Positions 53,191 through 64,000 of a stretch of DNA of 64,000 bases are shown here, piece by piece. The notes beneath the pieces are model-generated. The model had not been told where the DNA came from and ran no database searches. It worked only from the letters and a program-made list of their open reading frames with translations. The stretch comes from Mariprofundus ferrinatatus (GTDB lineage: Bacteria; Pseudomonadota; Zetaproteobacteria; Mariprofundales; Mariprofundaceae): positions 1,116,001 through 1,180,000 of the forward strand of contig NZ_CP018800.1 of NCBI RefSeq assembly GCF_002795825.1, read 5' to 3'. The position numbers and the translations under genes are program-made. The number at the start of each line of letters is the position of its first letter. The stretch's first letter is position 1.

Positions 53191-54357
53191 TTAATCATTT
53201 CCGAACAGGTCACGCGTATAGACCTTACTCTCGACATCACAGAGTTCATCCGACATGCGGTTGGCAATGATTATGTCGGAGGCATTTTTGAACGCATCCA
53301 GGTCAGTGATCACGAGCGAGTTAAAGAAGCTATCCTCTTCCAGGGCCGGTTCGTAAATAACCACCTTGATACCTTTCGCCTTGATCCGCTTCATGATGCC
53401 CTGGATGCTGGATGCACGGAAGTTATCCGATCCACTCTTCATGATCAGGCGATAGACCCCTACCACCTTCGGCTTAAGCTTGAGAATGGAGTCGGCAATG
53501 AAATCCTTGCGCGTCGTATTGGCCTCAACAATGGCATTGATCAGGTTCTGCGGCACATCGCTGTAGTTCGCCAGCAGCTGCTTGGTATCCTTTGGCAGGC
53601 AGTAACCGCCGTATCCAAAAGAGGGGTTGTTATAAAAGTCTCCGATGCGGGGATCGAGACACACCCCTTCAATGATCTGGCGCGTATCAAGGCCATGCGT
53701 CAACGCGTATGTATCAAGCTCATTGAAATAGGCAACGCGCATGGCCAGATATGTGTTGGCAAAGAGCTTGATCGCCTCCGCCTCTGTCGAGTCGGTAAAG
53801 AGAACATCGATATTCTGCTTCAGTGCACCCTGCTGAAGGAGTGAGGCGAACATTTCGGCCCGATCGGAGCGCTCGCCGACCACGATGCGCGACGGATAGA
53901 GATTGTCGTGCAGCGCCCTGCCCTCGCGCAGAAATTCAGGGGAAAAGATCAGGTTCTCGCAATCGAAGTGGTCCCGCATCCTGGCTGTATAGCCCACCGG
54001 CACGGTCGACTTGATCACCATCACCGCATCAGGATTGATATCGAGCACATCGCGGATTACTGCCTCGATCGAACCGGTATTAAAATAATTTGTTTCAGGA
54101 TCGTAATCTGTAGGTGTAGCGATAACGACGAAATCAGCCGCCTGGTATGCCAGATGCTTGTCCAGTGTTGCTTTGAAATTGAGCGCTTTATCGCGCAGGA
54201 AGGTCTCGATCTCCGCATCTTCGATCGGCGACTGCTTCATGTTGAGCAGCGCTACCTTTTCCGCATCGATATCAAGCGCCACCACCTCATTGTGCTGGGC
54301 AAGGAGCATGGCATTGGAGAGGCCGACATATCCTGTTCCTGCAATCGCAATCTTCAT
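53191..54357 (-). CDS. ugd: UDP-glucose 6-dehydrogenase
   Basis: NAD-dependent oxidation of UDP-glucose to UDP-glucuronate. [20 protein letters not shown] at the start, [20 protein letters not shown], and [15 protein letters not shown] with the catalytic Cys. 388 residues from ATG 54357; an in-frame start at 54390 adds 11. It is the first gene after the ops-like element at 54409-54420. Confidence 0.93.
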   Translation of the reverse strand: MKIAIAGTGYVGLSNAMLLAQHNEVVALDIDAEKVALLNMKQSPIEDAEIETFLRDKALNFKATLDKHLAYQAADFVVIATPTDYDPETNYFNTGSIEAVIRDVLDINPDAVMVIKSTVPVGYTARMRDHFDCENLIFSPEFLREGRALHDNLYPSRIVVGERSDRAEMFASLLQQGALKQNIDVLFTDSTEAEAIKLFANTYLAMRVAYFNELDTYALTHGLDTRQIIEGVCLDPRIGDFYNNPSFGYGGYCLPKDTKQLLANYSDVPQNLINAIVEANTTRKDFIADSILKLKPKVVGVYRLIMKSGSDNFRASSIQGIMKRIKAKGIKVVIYEPALEEDSFFNSLVITDLDAFKNASDIIIANRMSDELCDVESKVYTRDLFGND

Positions 54358-54408
54358 CGCTTTCTTTACAACCTCGATTAATATTAACATGGAACCACTT
54401 ACCGGCAG

Positions 54409-54420
54409 GCACGCTACCGC
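54409..54420 (-). promoter_or_regulatory. ops-like element (RfaH recruitment site)
   Basis: On the minus strand the sequence is GCGGTAGCGTGC, matching the E. coli ops consensus GGCGGTAGCGTG except for the first base, followed by CTGCCGG as in JUMPstart. It is 51 bases upstream of ugd, and the RfaH-like gene is directly upstream. Confidence 0.8.
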
Positions 54421-54520
54421 AATTCAGGTGCATTCGCAGCTGAACTGATTGCGGGCAAAAAGGCACAGTATATACAGGGCGCAAACAGCCCCGGTGACCG
54501 GAAGATCAACTCGCCGATCA

Positions 54521-54554
54521 ATAATAAAAAAGCAACACCCTGGTGAGGTGTTGC
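54521..54554 (-). terminator. Rho-independent terminator of rfaH
   Basis: On the minus strand GCAACACC and GGTGTTGC form an 8-bp stem with a 7-nt loop, followed by TTTTTTATTATT. It separates rfaH transcription from the ops-controlled operon. Confidence 0.82.
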
Positions 54555-54718
54555 AGTTCAATAATACACAGAAGAATTGAAGCCGGATGATAGCCTGTCA
54601 ATCGACAGCGAAACACCCTTTTCCTCCATGGAAAATCTTACCAGTGAAACTCCCCCAAAGCTTTGCTGAACTGTTTATAGACCATCCCCGCTTGTTTGCA
54701 AGGTTGATAGAGAAGATA

Positions 54719-55231
54719 TCATGTGGTTGACGATAGGTTATCGATAGTGGTTTCAACTCGTATTTTTTTCTGCATCCAGTCCAGCAGAATAAGCGCCCGG
54801 TCATCGCCTCTCATCTCGACAAACACCCCTTCAAGGCCCTTCAGGGAACTGTCGCGCAGTCGCACCGCCTCCCCTGATGCAAATGGAGCTCTGGGCGTTC
54901 CCGATATTGCGATAAATCCGTTCTCATCCTGACTTGACTGAAGCATCCCTATTGCACTGTCCGGAATCGGTGGATAAAAGCTGCCAAAAGAGACCGGAGC
55001 CAGCACGCCGACGGTACTGCGAATGGAGCTCCAGCGCCGCTCATCCACGCCAAGGTGCACAAAAAGATAACCGCTGAAAAATGGTCGCGGCTGCCAGCTC
55101 ACCTTGCGAGCATGGGTAATGCGCCTGTTCACCAGCGGCAGATAAACCTCGAAGCCCTGATTTTCAAGCTGATCGCGTGCAACGCTCTCTTTTCTCGGCT
55201 TGGTGCGCACGGCAAACCACTGCTTTGGCAC
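54719..55231 (-). CDS. rfaH: RfaH-like transcription antiterminator
   Basis: 170 residues. The NusG N-terminal domain starts QWFAVRTKPRKESVARDQLE and contains VYLPLVNRR and FFSGYLFVHL; the C-terminal KOW-like part has FASGEAVRLRDSSLKGLEGV. RfaH binds the ops hairpin in the paused transcription complex and suppresses polarity in long surface-polysaccharide operons. An ops-like site lies 300 bases downstream, ahead of ugd. A terminator follows the gene. Confidence 0.92.
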   Translation of the reverse strand: MPKQWFAVRTKPRKESVARDQLENQGFEVYLPLVNRRITHARKVSWQPRPFFSGYLFVHLGVDERRWSSIRSTVGVLAPVSFGSFYPPIPDSAIGMLQSSQDENGFIAISGTPRAPFASGEAVRLRDSSLKGLEGVFVEMRGDDRALILLDWMQKKIRVETTIDNLSSTT

Positions 55232-55338
55232 GGACTCCCTCCAGAAATTTTAATGCAATTTTATTAATACAATAAATCCGATTTCTCAGCACAGATGCAT
55301 TGTCTGGGCTCAGTCAGCCCGGGATCGACCTGCTCCCT

Positions 55339-55980
55339 TTATGGCTGCACGTCCATATGACGGATAATGCACTGTTCACGCAGATAAGAAATAACATGAT
55401 CGACACATTCATCCAACTCAAGTGTACCGGTTTCTGCAATGATCTCCGGATTTTCCGGCTCTTCATATGGGGAGGAGATGCCGGTAAATGCAGGAATATC
55501 CCCTGCCCTGGCCTTTGCATAGAGCCCCTTCACATCACGGGACTCACACACTTCAAGCGGAGTCCTGCAATAGACTTCAATGAAGTCGCCTTCGGCAAGA
55601 AGAGCGCGCACCTTTGCCCGGTCGGAGCGAAACGGCGAAATAAATGCGGTCAGCGTAATCAGGCCCGCCTCAACAAACAGCCTGGTCACCTCACCCACCC
55701 GGCGGATATTCTCCACCCGATCTTCATCCGAAAAACTCAGGTCGCCACAGAGGCCATGACGCACATTGTCGCCATCGATGACAAATGTCTTTGCCCCCAT
55801 CTCGTGCAGCCTTTCTTCAACTGCATGGGCGAGTGTCGATTTTCCGGCACCTGAAAGGCCGGTAAACCAGAGTACTGCACTGCGATGGCCATTGGACTCT
55901 TCCCGTTTCTTACGGGTAATTTCCGCCTGATGCCAGACGACGTTGCTGCTTTTGGATATTGATGGAGAACTCATGGGCAT
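55339..55980 (-). CDS. cysC: Adenylylsulfate kinase
   Basis: Phosphorylates APS to PAPS. Walker [46 protein letters not shown] and [20 protein letters not shown] are all present. 213 residues. cysD/cysN are not in the window. Its place at the head of the polysaccharide locus, with two sulfotransferases downstream, suggests it supplies PAPS for sugar sulfation rather than (only) sulfate assimilation. Confidence 0.95.
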   Translation of the reverse strand: MPMSSPSISKSSNVVWHQAEITRKKREESNGHRSAVLWFTGLSGAGKSTLAHAVEERLHEMGAKTFVIDGDNVRHGLCGDLSFSDEDRVENIRRVGEVTRLFVEAGLITLTAFISPFRSDRAKVRALLAEGDFIEVYCRTPLEVCESRDVKGLYAKARAGDIPAFTGISSPYEEPENPEIIAETGTLELDECVDHVISYLREQCIIRHMDVQP

Positions 55981-56081
55981 AAACCTAGCGACTGCGCTGA
56001 AAATCGAAACAGAATAAATTATAAAGTGCCCCGTTATTTCAATATTTCTCCATTGACCTCAAACTGATAGCGTGCGCCGCC

Positions 56082-59000
56082 ATGAACAGAGCCCTCCTTT
56101 TACAGCAGCAGATGAAAAAACAGATCCTGATCCTGGATGGTGCCATGGGCACGATGATCCAGTCCTACGGATTGCAGGAGGCCGATTATCGCGGTGATCG
56201 CTTTGCCGACTGGCCGAGTGAACTGAAAGGCAACAACGACCTGCTCTCGCTTACCCAGCCCCATATCATCAGGGAAATTCACACCAAGTACCTCGAAGCG
56301 GGCGCCGATATTGTTGAAACGAACACCTTTAACGCCAACTCGGCATCAATGGCCGACTATGGCATGGAGTCTCTGGTTTATGAGTTGAATGTAGCCGGCG
56401 CTAAAGTTGCCAGAGAGGCTTGTGACGCCATCGCCAGTGATGACAAACCCCGTTTTGTAGCTGGTGTACTGGGCCCGACGTCGCGCACCTGTTCGATCTC
56501 GCCCGATGTGAATGATCCGGGCTTCCGTAATGTTACCTTTGACGAACTGGTTGAAACCTACACTGATGCAACCCGCGGCCTGATCGATGGCGGCGCGGAT
56601 ATCCTGCTGATCGAGACGGTCTTCGACACGCTGAATGCCAAGGCGGCCGTTTTTGCCGTAAAGAAGTATTTCGAGGATTCAGGCATTGAGCTTCCGATCA
56701 TGATCTCCGGCACCATCACTGATGCATCAGGTCGCACACTCTCAGGACAGACTGCCACGGCATTCTACAACTCGCTTGCGCACGCCAAGCCGATCTCTAT
56801 TGGCCTGAATTGTGCCTTAGGTGCCGCAGAGTTACGCCAATATATTGAAGAGCTTTCTGATACAGTCTCCTGCGGAATCAATGCCCACCCCAATGCGGGC
56901 CTCCCCAATGCTATGGGTGGCTATGATGAAACAGCCGAAGAGATGGCGGCCGAGATCAGGGAGTGGGCCGAGTCCGGATTCCTCAATGTGATCGGTGGCT
57001 GCTGTGGAACCGGCCCCGACCATATCCGTGCCATGGCCAAAGCTGTAGATGGTATCGCTCCCCGCCCGACCCCTGATCGCGAAGTGATGTGTCGATTGTC
57101 CGGACTGGAACCTCTGCACATTGATAAGAACTCACTATTCGTGAATGTCGGTGAGCGTGCCAATGTAACCGGCTCCGCCATCTTCAAGCGGCTGATTCTT
57201 GAGGGAGACTTCAATAAAGCACTCGATGTCTGTCGTGATCAGGTGGAAAACGGAGCCCAGATCATCGATATCAACATGGATGAGGCGATGCTGGACGGCA
57301 AGAAAGCGATGGTGACTTTCCTGAACCTGATCGCCTCCGAACCGGACATCTCACGCGTTCCGGTGATGATCGACTCGTCCAAGTGGGAGATTATCGAGGC
57401 GGGTCTGAAATGCATCCAGGGCAAAGGCATCGTTAACTCCATTTCGCTCAAAGAGGGCAAAGAGGCGTTTGTACACCACGCCAAGCTGCTGGCCAAGTAC
57501 GGTGCAGCGGTTGTGGTCATGGCCTTTGACGAAGATGGTCAGGCAGACACCTATGAGCGCAAGATTGAGATTTGCGAAAACTCCTACCGCATTCTGGTGG
57601 ATGAGTGCGGCTTCCCGCCTGAAGATATCATCTTTGATCCGAACATTTTCGCCATTGCCACCGGTATCGAAGAGCACAACAACTATGCGGTCGACTTCAT
57701 CAAAGCGACCGGCTGGATCAAAAAGAACCTGCCGCATGCGATGATTTCCGGCGGCGTATCCAACGTCTCCTTCTCTTTCCGCGGCAACAACCCGGTACGC
57801 GAAGCGATCCACTCGGTGTTCCTCTACCACGCCATCAAACAGGGCATGGACATGGGCATCGTCAATGCAGGCATGCTCGAGGTATATGAGGAGCTGCCGA
57901 AAGAGCTGCGTGATGCAGTCGAAGATGTAGTACTCAATCGCAATGTCAATGCCACCGATCACCTGCTCTCCATTGCCGACAACTACCGCGGCGATGGCAC
58001 CATCGCCAAAAAGGCTGATGAGGAGTGGCGTAAACTGCCAGTTGCGAAAAGGCTTGAGCATGCCCTGGTCAAGGGTATTGATAGCTACGTCGATCAGGAC
58101 ACCGAAGAGGCGCGTCAGCACTTCAGTACCCCGATAGAGGTGATTGAAGGACCGTTGATGGATGGCATGAACGTGGTCGGTGATCTGTTTGGCGACGGCA
58201 AAATGTTCCTGCCACAGGTGGTAAAATCGGCACGCGTTATGAAGAAGGCTGTCGCCTACCTGATGCCATATATCGAAGCCGAAAAGGCCAGTGGCGTCTC
58301 CTCATCCAACGGCAAGATTCTTATGGCAACGGTTAAGGGCGATGTGCACGACATCGGCAAGAACATCGTTGGTGTGGTTCTGCAGTGTAACAACTTTGAG
58401 GTAATTGATATTGGCGTCATGGTGCCTGCAGCAACCATTCTTGAAAAAGCCAGAGAACACGATGTGGATATCATCGGTCTCTCAGGCCTGATTACCCCGT
58501 CACTCGATGAGATGGTGCACCTGGCGAAAGAGATGAAGCGACTGGGATTCACCAAGCCGGTCATGCTTGGTGGCGCCACCACCTCCAAGGCGCACACAGC
58601 CGTTAAAATCCTGCCGGAGTACGATGAGCCGGTAATCTGGGTAAAAGACGCCTCACGCGCCGTTGGCGTTGCCCAGAACCTCATATCCGTTGCCAACCGT
58701 GCTGAGTTTGTGCGTAAAACCCGTGAAGAGTATATATCAGTTCGTGAACGCTATCTGGGCCGCCAGGGGCAGACCGAGTGGCTTTCGCTTGCTGATGCGC
58801 GCGCAAACAGAAGCGAATTGAATGAAGCAACGATCGCTCAGGCTCCAAAACAGGATGGGGTTCAGGTTCTGAATCACATCTCCATTGCCGAACTGCGTGA
58901 CTATATCGACTGGACACCATTTTTCTCAGCATGGGAGCTCAATGGTGCCTACCCTCGCATCCTGAATGATCCACACAAAGGTAAAGAGGCACAAAAGCTC

Positions 59001-59738
59001 TTTGCTGATGCACAGGCCTGGCTTGACCGCATTATCTCTGAGAACTGGTTCGAGGCCCGTGCCATCTTCGGCCTCTATGCAGCAGCATCCACCGATGAGG
59101 ACAGCATTATCGTTTACAGCGATGAGGATCGGGCCGAGGAGGCAGTTCGATTCCACTTCCTGCGTCAGCAGCAGGATAAGAAGGACTCCCGAGCCAACCT
59201 CTGCCTTGCCGATTTCGTAAGCAGAGAACGTGACCATATCGGCGCTTTTGCATGCGCGATCTTCGGTGCCGAAGAGAAGGCCAGGGATTTCGAAGCCAAA
59301 CATGACGACTACGCAGCCATCATGGTCAAGGTACTGGCGGACCGTCTGGCCGAGGCGCTGGCCGAGAAACTGCATCGCGATGTGCGAACCGTTCACTGGG
59401 GTTACGCGAGTGATGAATCGCTCAGCAGTGAAGAGCTGATCAGAGAGAAGTATCAGGGCATCCGTCCTGCTGCCGGCTACCCGGCCTGCCCCGAACACAC
59501 CGAGAAAGGGACGCTCTGGAAGCTTCTCGATGTTGAGGGCAATATCGGCATGGGACTCACCGAATCGTATGCCATGACGCCTGCAGCGGCCGTTTCAGGC
59601 CTCTACTTCGCCAACCCCGAAGCGCACTACTTCACCGTTGGCAAAATCAATAAGGATCAGGTCGAAGATTATGCCACACGAAAAGAGCTGGCTGTTGAAG
59701 AAGCCGAAAAATGGCTCGGACCTAATCTGGGATATTAG
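56082..59738 (+). CDS. metH: Cobalamin-dependent methionine synthase
   Basis: 1218 residues. Homocysteine-binding domain (1-330) with zinc Cys in GLNCALGA and [10 protein letters not shown]; pterin-binding domain (350-640; [13 protein letters not shown]); cobalamin cap and Rossmann domains (650-890) with [15 protein letters not shown] carrying the axial His; and AdoMet activation domain (900-1218) with [15 protein letters not shown]. All four modules are complete. Only 101 bases separate it from the divergent cysC, too short for a full cobalamin riboswitch. Confidence 0.97.
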   Translation: MNRALLLQQQMKKQILILDGAMGTMIQSYGLQEADYRGDRFADWPSELKGNNDLLSLTQPHIIREIHTKYLEAGADIVETNTFNANSASMADYGMESLVYELNVAGAKVAREACDAIASDDKPRFVAGVLGPTSRTCSISPDVNDPGFRNVTFDELVETYTDATRGLIDGGADILLIETVFDTLNAKAAVFAVKKYFEDSGIELPIMISGTITDASGRTLSGQTATAFYNSLAHAKPISIGLNCALGAAELRQYIEELSDTVSCGINAHPNAGLPNAMGGYDETAEEMAAEIREWAESGFLNVIGGCCGTGPDHIRAMAKAVDGIAPRPTPDREVMCRLSGLEPLHIDKNSLFVNVGERANVTGSAIFKRLILEGDFNKALDVCRDQVENGAQIIDINMDEAMLDGKKAMVTFLNLIASEPDISRVPVMIDSSKWEIIEAGLKCIQGKGIVNSISLKEGKEAFVHHAKLLAKYGAAVVVMAFDEDGQADTYERKIEICENSYRILVDECGFPPEDIIFDPNIFAIATGIEEHNNYAVDFIKATGWIKKNLPHAMISGGVSNVSFSFRGNNPVREAIHSVFLYHAIKQGMDMGIVNAGMLEVYEELPKELRDAVEDVVLNRNVNATDHLLSIADNYRGDGTIAKKADEEWRKLPVAKRLEHALVKGIDSYVDQDTEEARQHFSTPIEVIEGPLMDGMNVVGDLFGDGKMFLPQVVKSARVMKKAVAYLMPYIEAEKASGVSSSNGKILMATVKGDVHDIGKNIVGVVLQCNNFEVIDIGVMVPAATILEKAREHDVDIIGLSGLITPSLDEMVHLAKEMKRLGFTKPVMLGGATTSKAHTAVKILPEYDEPVIWVKDASRAVGVAQNLISVANRAEFVRKTREEYISVRERYLGRQGQTEWLSLADARANRSELNEATIAQAPKQDGVQVLNHISIAELRDYIDWTPFFSAWELNGAYPRILNDPHKGKEAQKLFADAQAWLDRIISENWFEARAIFGLYAAASTDEDSIIVYSDEDRAEEAVRFHFLRQQQDKKDSRANLCLADFVSRERDHIGAFACAIFGAEEKARDFEAKHDDYAAIMVKVLADRLAEALAEKLHRDVRTVHWGYASDESLSSEELIREKYQGIRPAAGYPACPEHTEKGTLWKLLDVEGNIGMGLTESYAMTPAAAVSGLYFANPEAHYFTVGKINKDQVEDYATRKELAVEEAEKWLGPNLGY

Positions 59739-59823
59739 GATTCACTATTTAAATACGCGAAAAAACAGATACTGTAGGGCTCTAATGATTTAAAAGTTCT
59801 ACATAATAACACGAGGAATGATT

Positions 59824-60315
59824 ATGACCGATATAGACACCACCACACCCGATGAGAACACCCCCGTTTTCAGCCTGCAAAAGTTGTACACCAGGGACAT
59901 CTCGTTTGAGAACCCCAACGCTCCTTTTGTATTTGCAGGGTCAATGGGCCAACCAAAAATTGACATGAACCTTTCCACGAAAAACAGGCAGATCGATGCT
60001 GAGCACTGTGAGGTGACCATTAAGGTGTCAGCCCAGGCTCACGACACAGAAAACGACAAGCTTCTTTTCGAAGTTGAAGTGGAATATGCCGGCCTGTTTT
60101 ACATGAAAAACATCCCTGAAGAGCACCTGGAAATTCTTCTGGGCGTTGACTGTCCTGCCACCATTTTCCCATATGTTCGACAGCTGATCAGCCAGCTTAC
60201 CGGCGACGGTGGCTTCATCCCGCTGATGCTGGATCCGGTCAACTTTTCTGCTGCCTTTGAGCATAATCGCCAGCAGATAGCAGCTCAGGAAAAAGCTGCA
60301 GAAACCACCCACTAA
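59824..60315 (+). CDS. secB: Protein-export chaperone SecB
   Basis: Cytoplasmic tetrameric chaperone that delivers unfolded preproteins to SecA. About 163 residues from ATG 59824, six bases after GAGGA; the ATG at 59818 is too close to it. FSLQKLYTRDISFENPNAP and the later CPATIFPYVRQLISQLTGDG are typical. It has its own terminator, so the following icd is transcribed separately. Confidence 0.93.
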   Translation: MTDIDTTTPDENTPVFSLQKLYTRDISFENPNAPFVFAGSMGQPKIDMNLSTKNRQIDAEHCEVTIKVSAQAHDTENDKLLFEVEVEYAGLFYMKNIPEEHLEILLGVDCPATIFPYVRQLISQLTGDGGFIPLMLDPVNFSAAFEHNRQQIAAQEKAAETTH

Positions 60316-60327
60316 CGCTGAATATAA

Positions 60328-62664
<2,337 letters not shown>

Positions 62665-62681
62665 GCAGAAGGTATTCGCTG

Positions 62682-63086
62682 ATGGGCAGAGATCTGAAAA
62701 TGTATGTGCGTGGCAAGGGCGTATCAATGCTTCAGGAGTTGTTGCAACGCATGGGCTACCCCATGAACGACCGACCCGGCCTGTTTGGCGTTTCAACCCG
62801 CGATGCCGTTAAAGATTTCCAGTCAAAGAAAGGCCTGAAGCCCACTGGTGTGGTTGATGAAGCGCTTTTGAACATGCTGCGCCAGAATTTCGGAATCGAT
62901 GTGCAAGCCAGAAGCAGTGCCGTCAAGGCTACGGATAAGGCCCTCCCAGATGACCGCGATCATCAGATACAACTGCATGCCATTACCCGTCTCCTGATTC
63001 AGAAAGGCATTATTACTGAAGATGAGTTACGGCAGGAGATCGAGCGCCCTCAACCTGTGCGGATTTCGGAGCCGCCACTTACCTGA
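62682..63086 (+). CDS. Peptidoglycan-binding-domain-like protein
   Basis: 134 residues without a signal peptide. Residues 10-65 match the PG_binding_1 fold: VSMLQELLQRMGYPMNDRPG, FGVSTRDAVKDFQSKKGLKP and GVVDEALLNML. The C-terminal half is helical and polar (ITRLLIQKGIITEDELRQEI). The absence of a signal peptide suggests the domain is used in the cytoplasm. It meets the next gene with an overlap of one base (TGATG). Confidence 0.75.
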   Translation: MGRDLKMYVRGKGVSMLQELLQRMGYPMNDRPGLFGVSTRDAVKDFQSKKGLKPTGVVDEALLNMLRQNFGIDVQARSSAVKATDKALPDDRDHQIQLHAITRLLIQKGIITEDELRQEIERPQPVRISEPPLT

Positions 63087-63748
63087 TGCAGCATGAATCT
63101 CCCAGCATCCTGAGGCCCGAGTTCACAATCTCTCTGGCCGACAGGTTATGTTTGGGTGAGTCGATCAACCTGATAAGTCCGCATGGTCAGGGACGCAGGC
63201 GGACACTGGAGGATCTGCAGCAATACATCCCCCCCTCCATTCTGATCATTCAGATTAATATGTGCTTCTATCGTCTTGATTACAAAGGGCTTCTGAAGGC
63301 CATATCAAGCAACTTCTGGCATCATGATGATCAGATATCTTCTCTCGGAGATATATTCGATCAGATGCAGGAGAAGAGTCTGAACGCGCTGCTTATTCTG
63401 CATAATTTTGACGAACTCTGGTGCAGCAATCATTTGCAGGAGAGTTATCCTCGCCGCTTTATTGATGACCTGAACGATATAAGAAACAGGGCCAATATTT
63501 CGCTGCTCTGCGTATCAGAAGATAGGCTTGAACCGATAGATCATATCAAGCTGGATGCATCCCCGCTTCTCCTGCCCGAAATAACCCACAGTCAACTGCT
63601 TACCGAGATCCGCTACCGATCTCTTCCGGTCAAACACTCCGATTTTTCATCACTTGCAGAGTGGCTGTTGAAACAGAAAGCGCCCTACTCTCTGCTTGAT
63701 GAGCTTGATCCGGAGTGGTTCTCCAGCAAGGGGTGGAAAACCCCTTAG
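63086..63748 (+). CDS. AAA-like ATPase with altered Walker A
   Basis: 220 residues. ISPHGQGRRRTLEDL sits at the Walker A position, but Lys is replaced by Arg. LNALLILHNFDELW resembles Walker B with D-E, and NISLLCVSED resembles sensor 1. It ends with SKGWKTP. It may be an inactive or weak nucleotide-binding protein. It is translationally coupled to the PG_binding_1-like gene, and its stop faces the end of purA, ten bases away. Family not recognised. Confidence 0.6.
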   Translation: MQHESPSILRPEFTISLADRLCLGESINLISPHGQGRRRTLEDLQQYIPPSILIIQINMCFYRLDYKGLLKAISSNFWHHDDQISSLGDIFDQMQEKSLNALLILHNFDELWCSNHLQESYPRRFIDDLNDIRNRANISLLCVSEDRLEPIDHIKLDASPLLLPEITHSQLLTEIRYRSLPVKHSDFSSLAEWLLKQKAPYSLLDELDPEWFSSKGWKTP

Positions 63749-63757
63749 CGATGATAA

Positions 63758-64000
63758 TCAGAGGTGAATGATATGGTTACGATCCGGACCCGTTGAGAGC
63801 ATCGATACCGGGCAGTCACATACCTCTTCAATCCTTCTCAACAGCGCAACCGCATTGGCAGGCAGCTGGTCCAGTGATGTGGCACCAAACGTGTTCTCGC
63901 TCCAGCCCGGAAGCGTCTCATAGACAGGCGTGACCTGATCCAGTTGCTGGCAGCAGGCCGGCACCGATTCCAGTACTTCACCATTCAGCTCATAGCCGGT
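63758..64000 (-). CDS. purA: Adenylosuccinate synthetase (3' part)
   Basis: Only the last ~80 residues are in the window. YELNGEVLESVP, TPVYETLPGWSENTFGATSL, LPANAVALLRRIEEVCDCPV and LSTGPDRNHII match the PurA C-terminus (PVYETLPGW, STGPDR). The enzyme makes adenylosuccinate from IMP, aspartate and GTP. Confidence 0.92.
   Translation of the reverse strand, partial: TGYELNGEVLESVPACCQQLDQVTPVYETLPGWSENTFGATSLDQLPANAVALLRRIEEVCDCPVSMLSTGPDRNHIIHL

Noticed and set aside
53170-53844. 224-residue plus-strand open frame
   Set aside because: Antisense to ugd, which has full family motifs; the frame is a shadow of its codon use.
55981-56081. Cobalamin riboswitch before metH
   Set aside because: Only about 100 bases are available and no B12-box-like sequence or extended structure was seen.
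57351-58121. 256-residue minus-strand open frame
   Set aside because: Antisense to metH, which is unambiguous over this stretch.

Overview
The window is a bacterial chromosome segment, most likely from a Gram-negative proteobacterium. It carries SecB, an ErpA-type Fe-S carrier, an RfaH-type antiterminator with a matching ops site, a Wza/Wzz-type export system, an outer-membrane beta-barrel protein and a monomeric NADP isocitrate dehydrogenase. The gene mix would fit a marine zetaproteobacterium such as Mariprofundus, but that is a guess from memory and was not tested. Core genes look moderately GC-rich, while 15.4-28.2 kb and parts of the polysaccharide locus are clearly AT-richer.

Layout. 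(a) 1-960: the start of a partial mobile-element-like gene (DUF4102 domain fused to a phage-type winged helix), preceded by a cluster of ACCAACA/TGTTGGT heptamers and lying beside a tRNA-Glu(CTC) gene. (b) 1.0-14.2 kb: mostly housekeeping genes. These are a DppBC-type permease pair, tadA, rlmE, a BrnT/BrnA toxin-antitoxin pair, an ABC-2 exporter, a stand-alone tnpB transposon, erpA, apbE, two related membrane proteins, an outer-membrane barrel and a WecA/MraY-type sugar-phosphate transferase. (c) 14.2-28.2 kb: an accessory island. It holds a winged-helix/nucleotidyltransferase pair, a regularly spaced array of TCANNTGA dyads, higBA and hipBA modules between 44-bp direct repeats, and a tightly coupled four-gene operon. 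The operon's last two products are large proteins: one is a tyrosine recombinase, the other looks like a degenerate one. The island ends with an XRE regulator, an OB-fold/HD-domain protein and a small XerC-like recombinase. (d) 28.2-56.0 kb, all on the minus strand: a large surface-polysaccharide locus. (e) 56.1-64.0 kb: metH, secB, icd, two small genes of uncertain role, and the 3' end of purA.

How the polysaccharide locus works together. RfaH is made just upstream of an ops-like element in front of ugd. RfbA, RfbB, a DegT aminotransferase and a hexapeptide acyltransferase would make a dTDP-4-acylamino-4,6-dideoxyhexose; rfbC and rfbD are absent. Gmd and Fcl make GDP-L-fucose. The three Fnl/Wbj-type enzymes plus a WbuB-like transferase make and add L-FucNAc. 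A WbpM/PglF-type dehydratase and a second aminotransferase point to an amino-trideoxyhexose. Two sulfotransferases, together with APS kinase (CysC), suggest a sulfated polymer. Wzx, Wzy, Wzz and a long SLBB export protein handle assembly and export.

The strongest candidate for an undescribed system is the four-gene operon at 19.4-26.0 kb with its flanking elements. Next is the TCANNTGA dyad array at 15.50-15.73 kb, which sits in a convergent intergenic region where a promoter operator is not expected.
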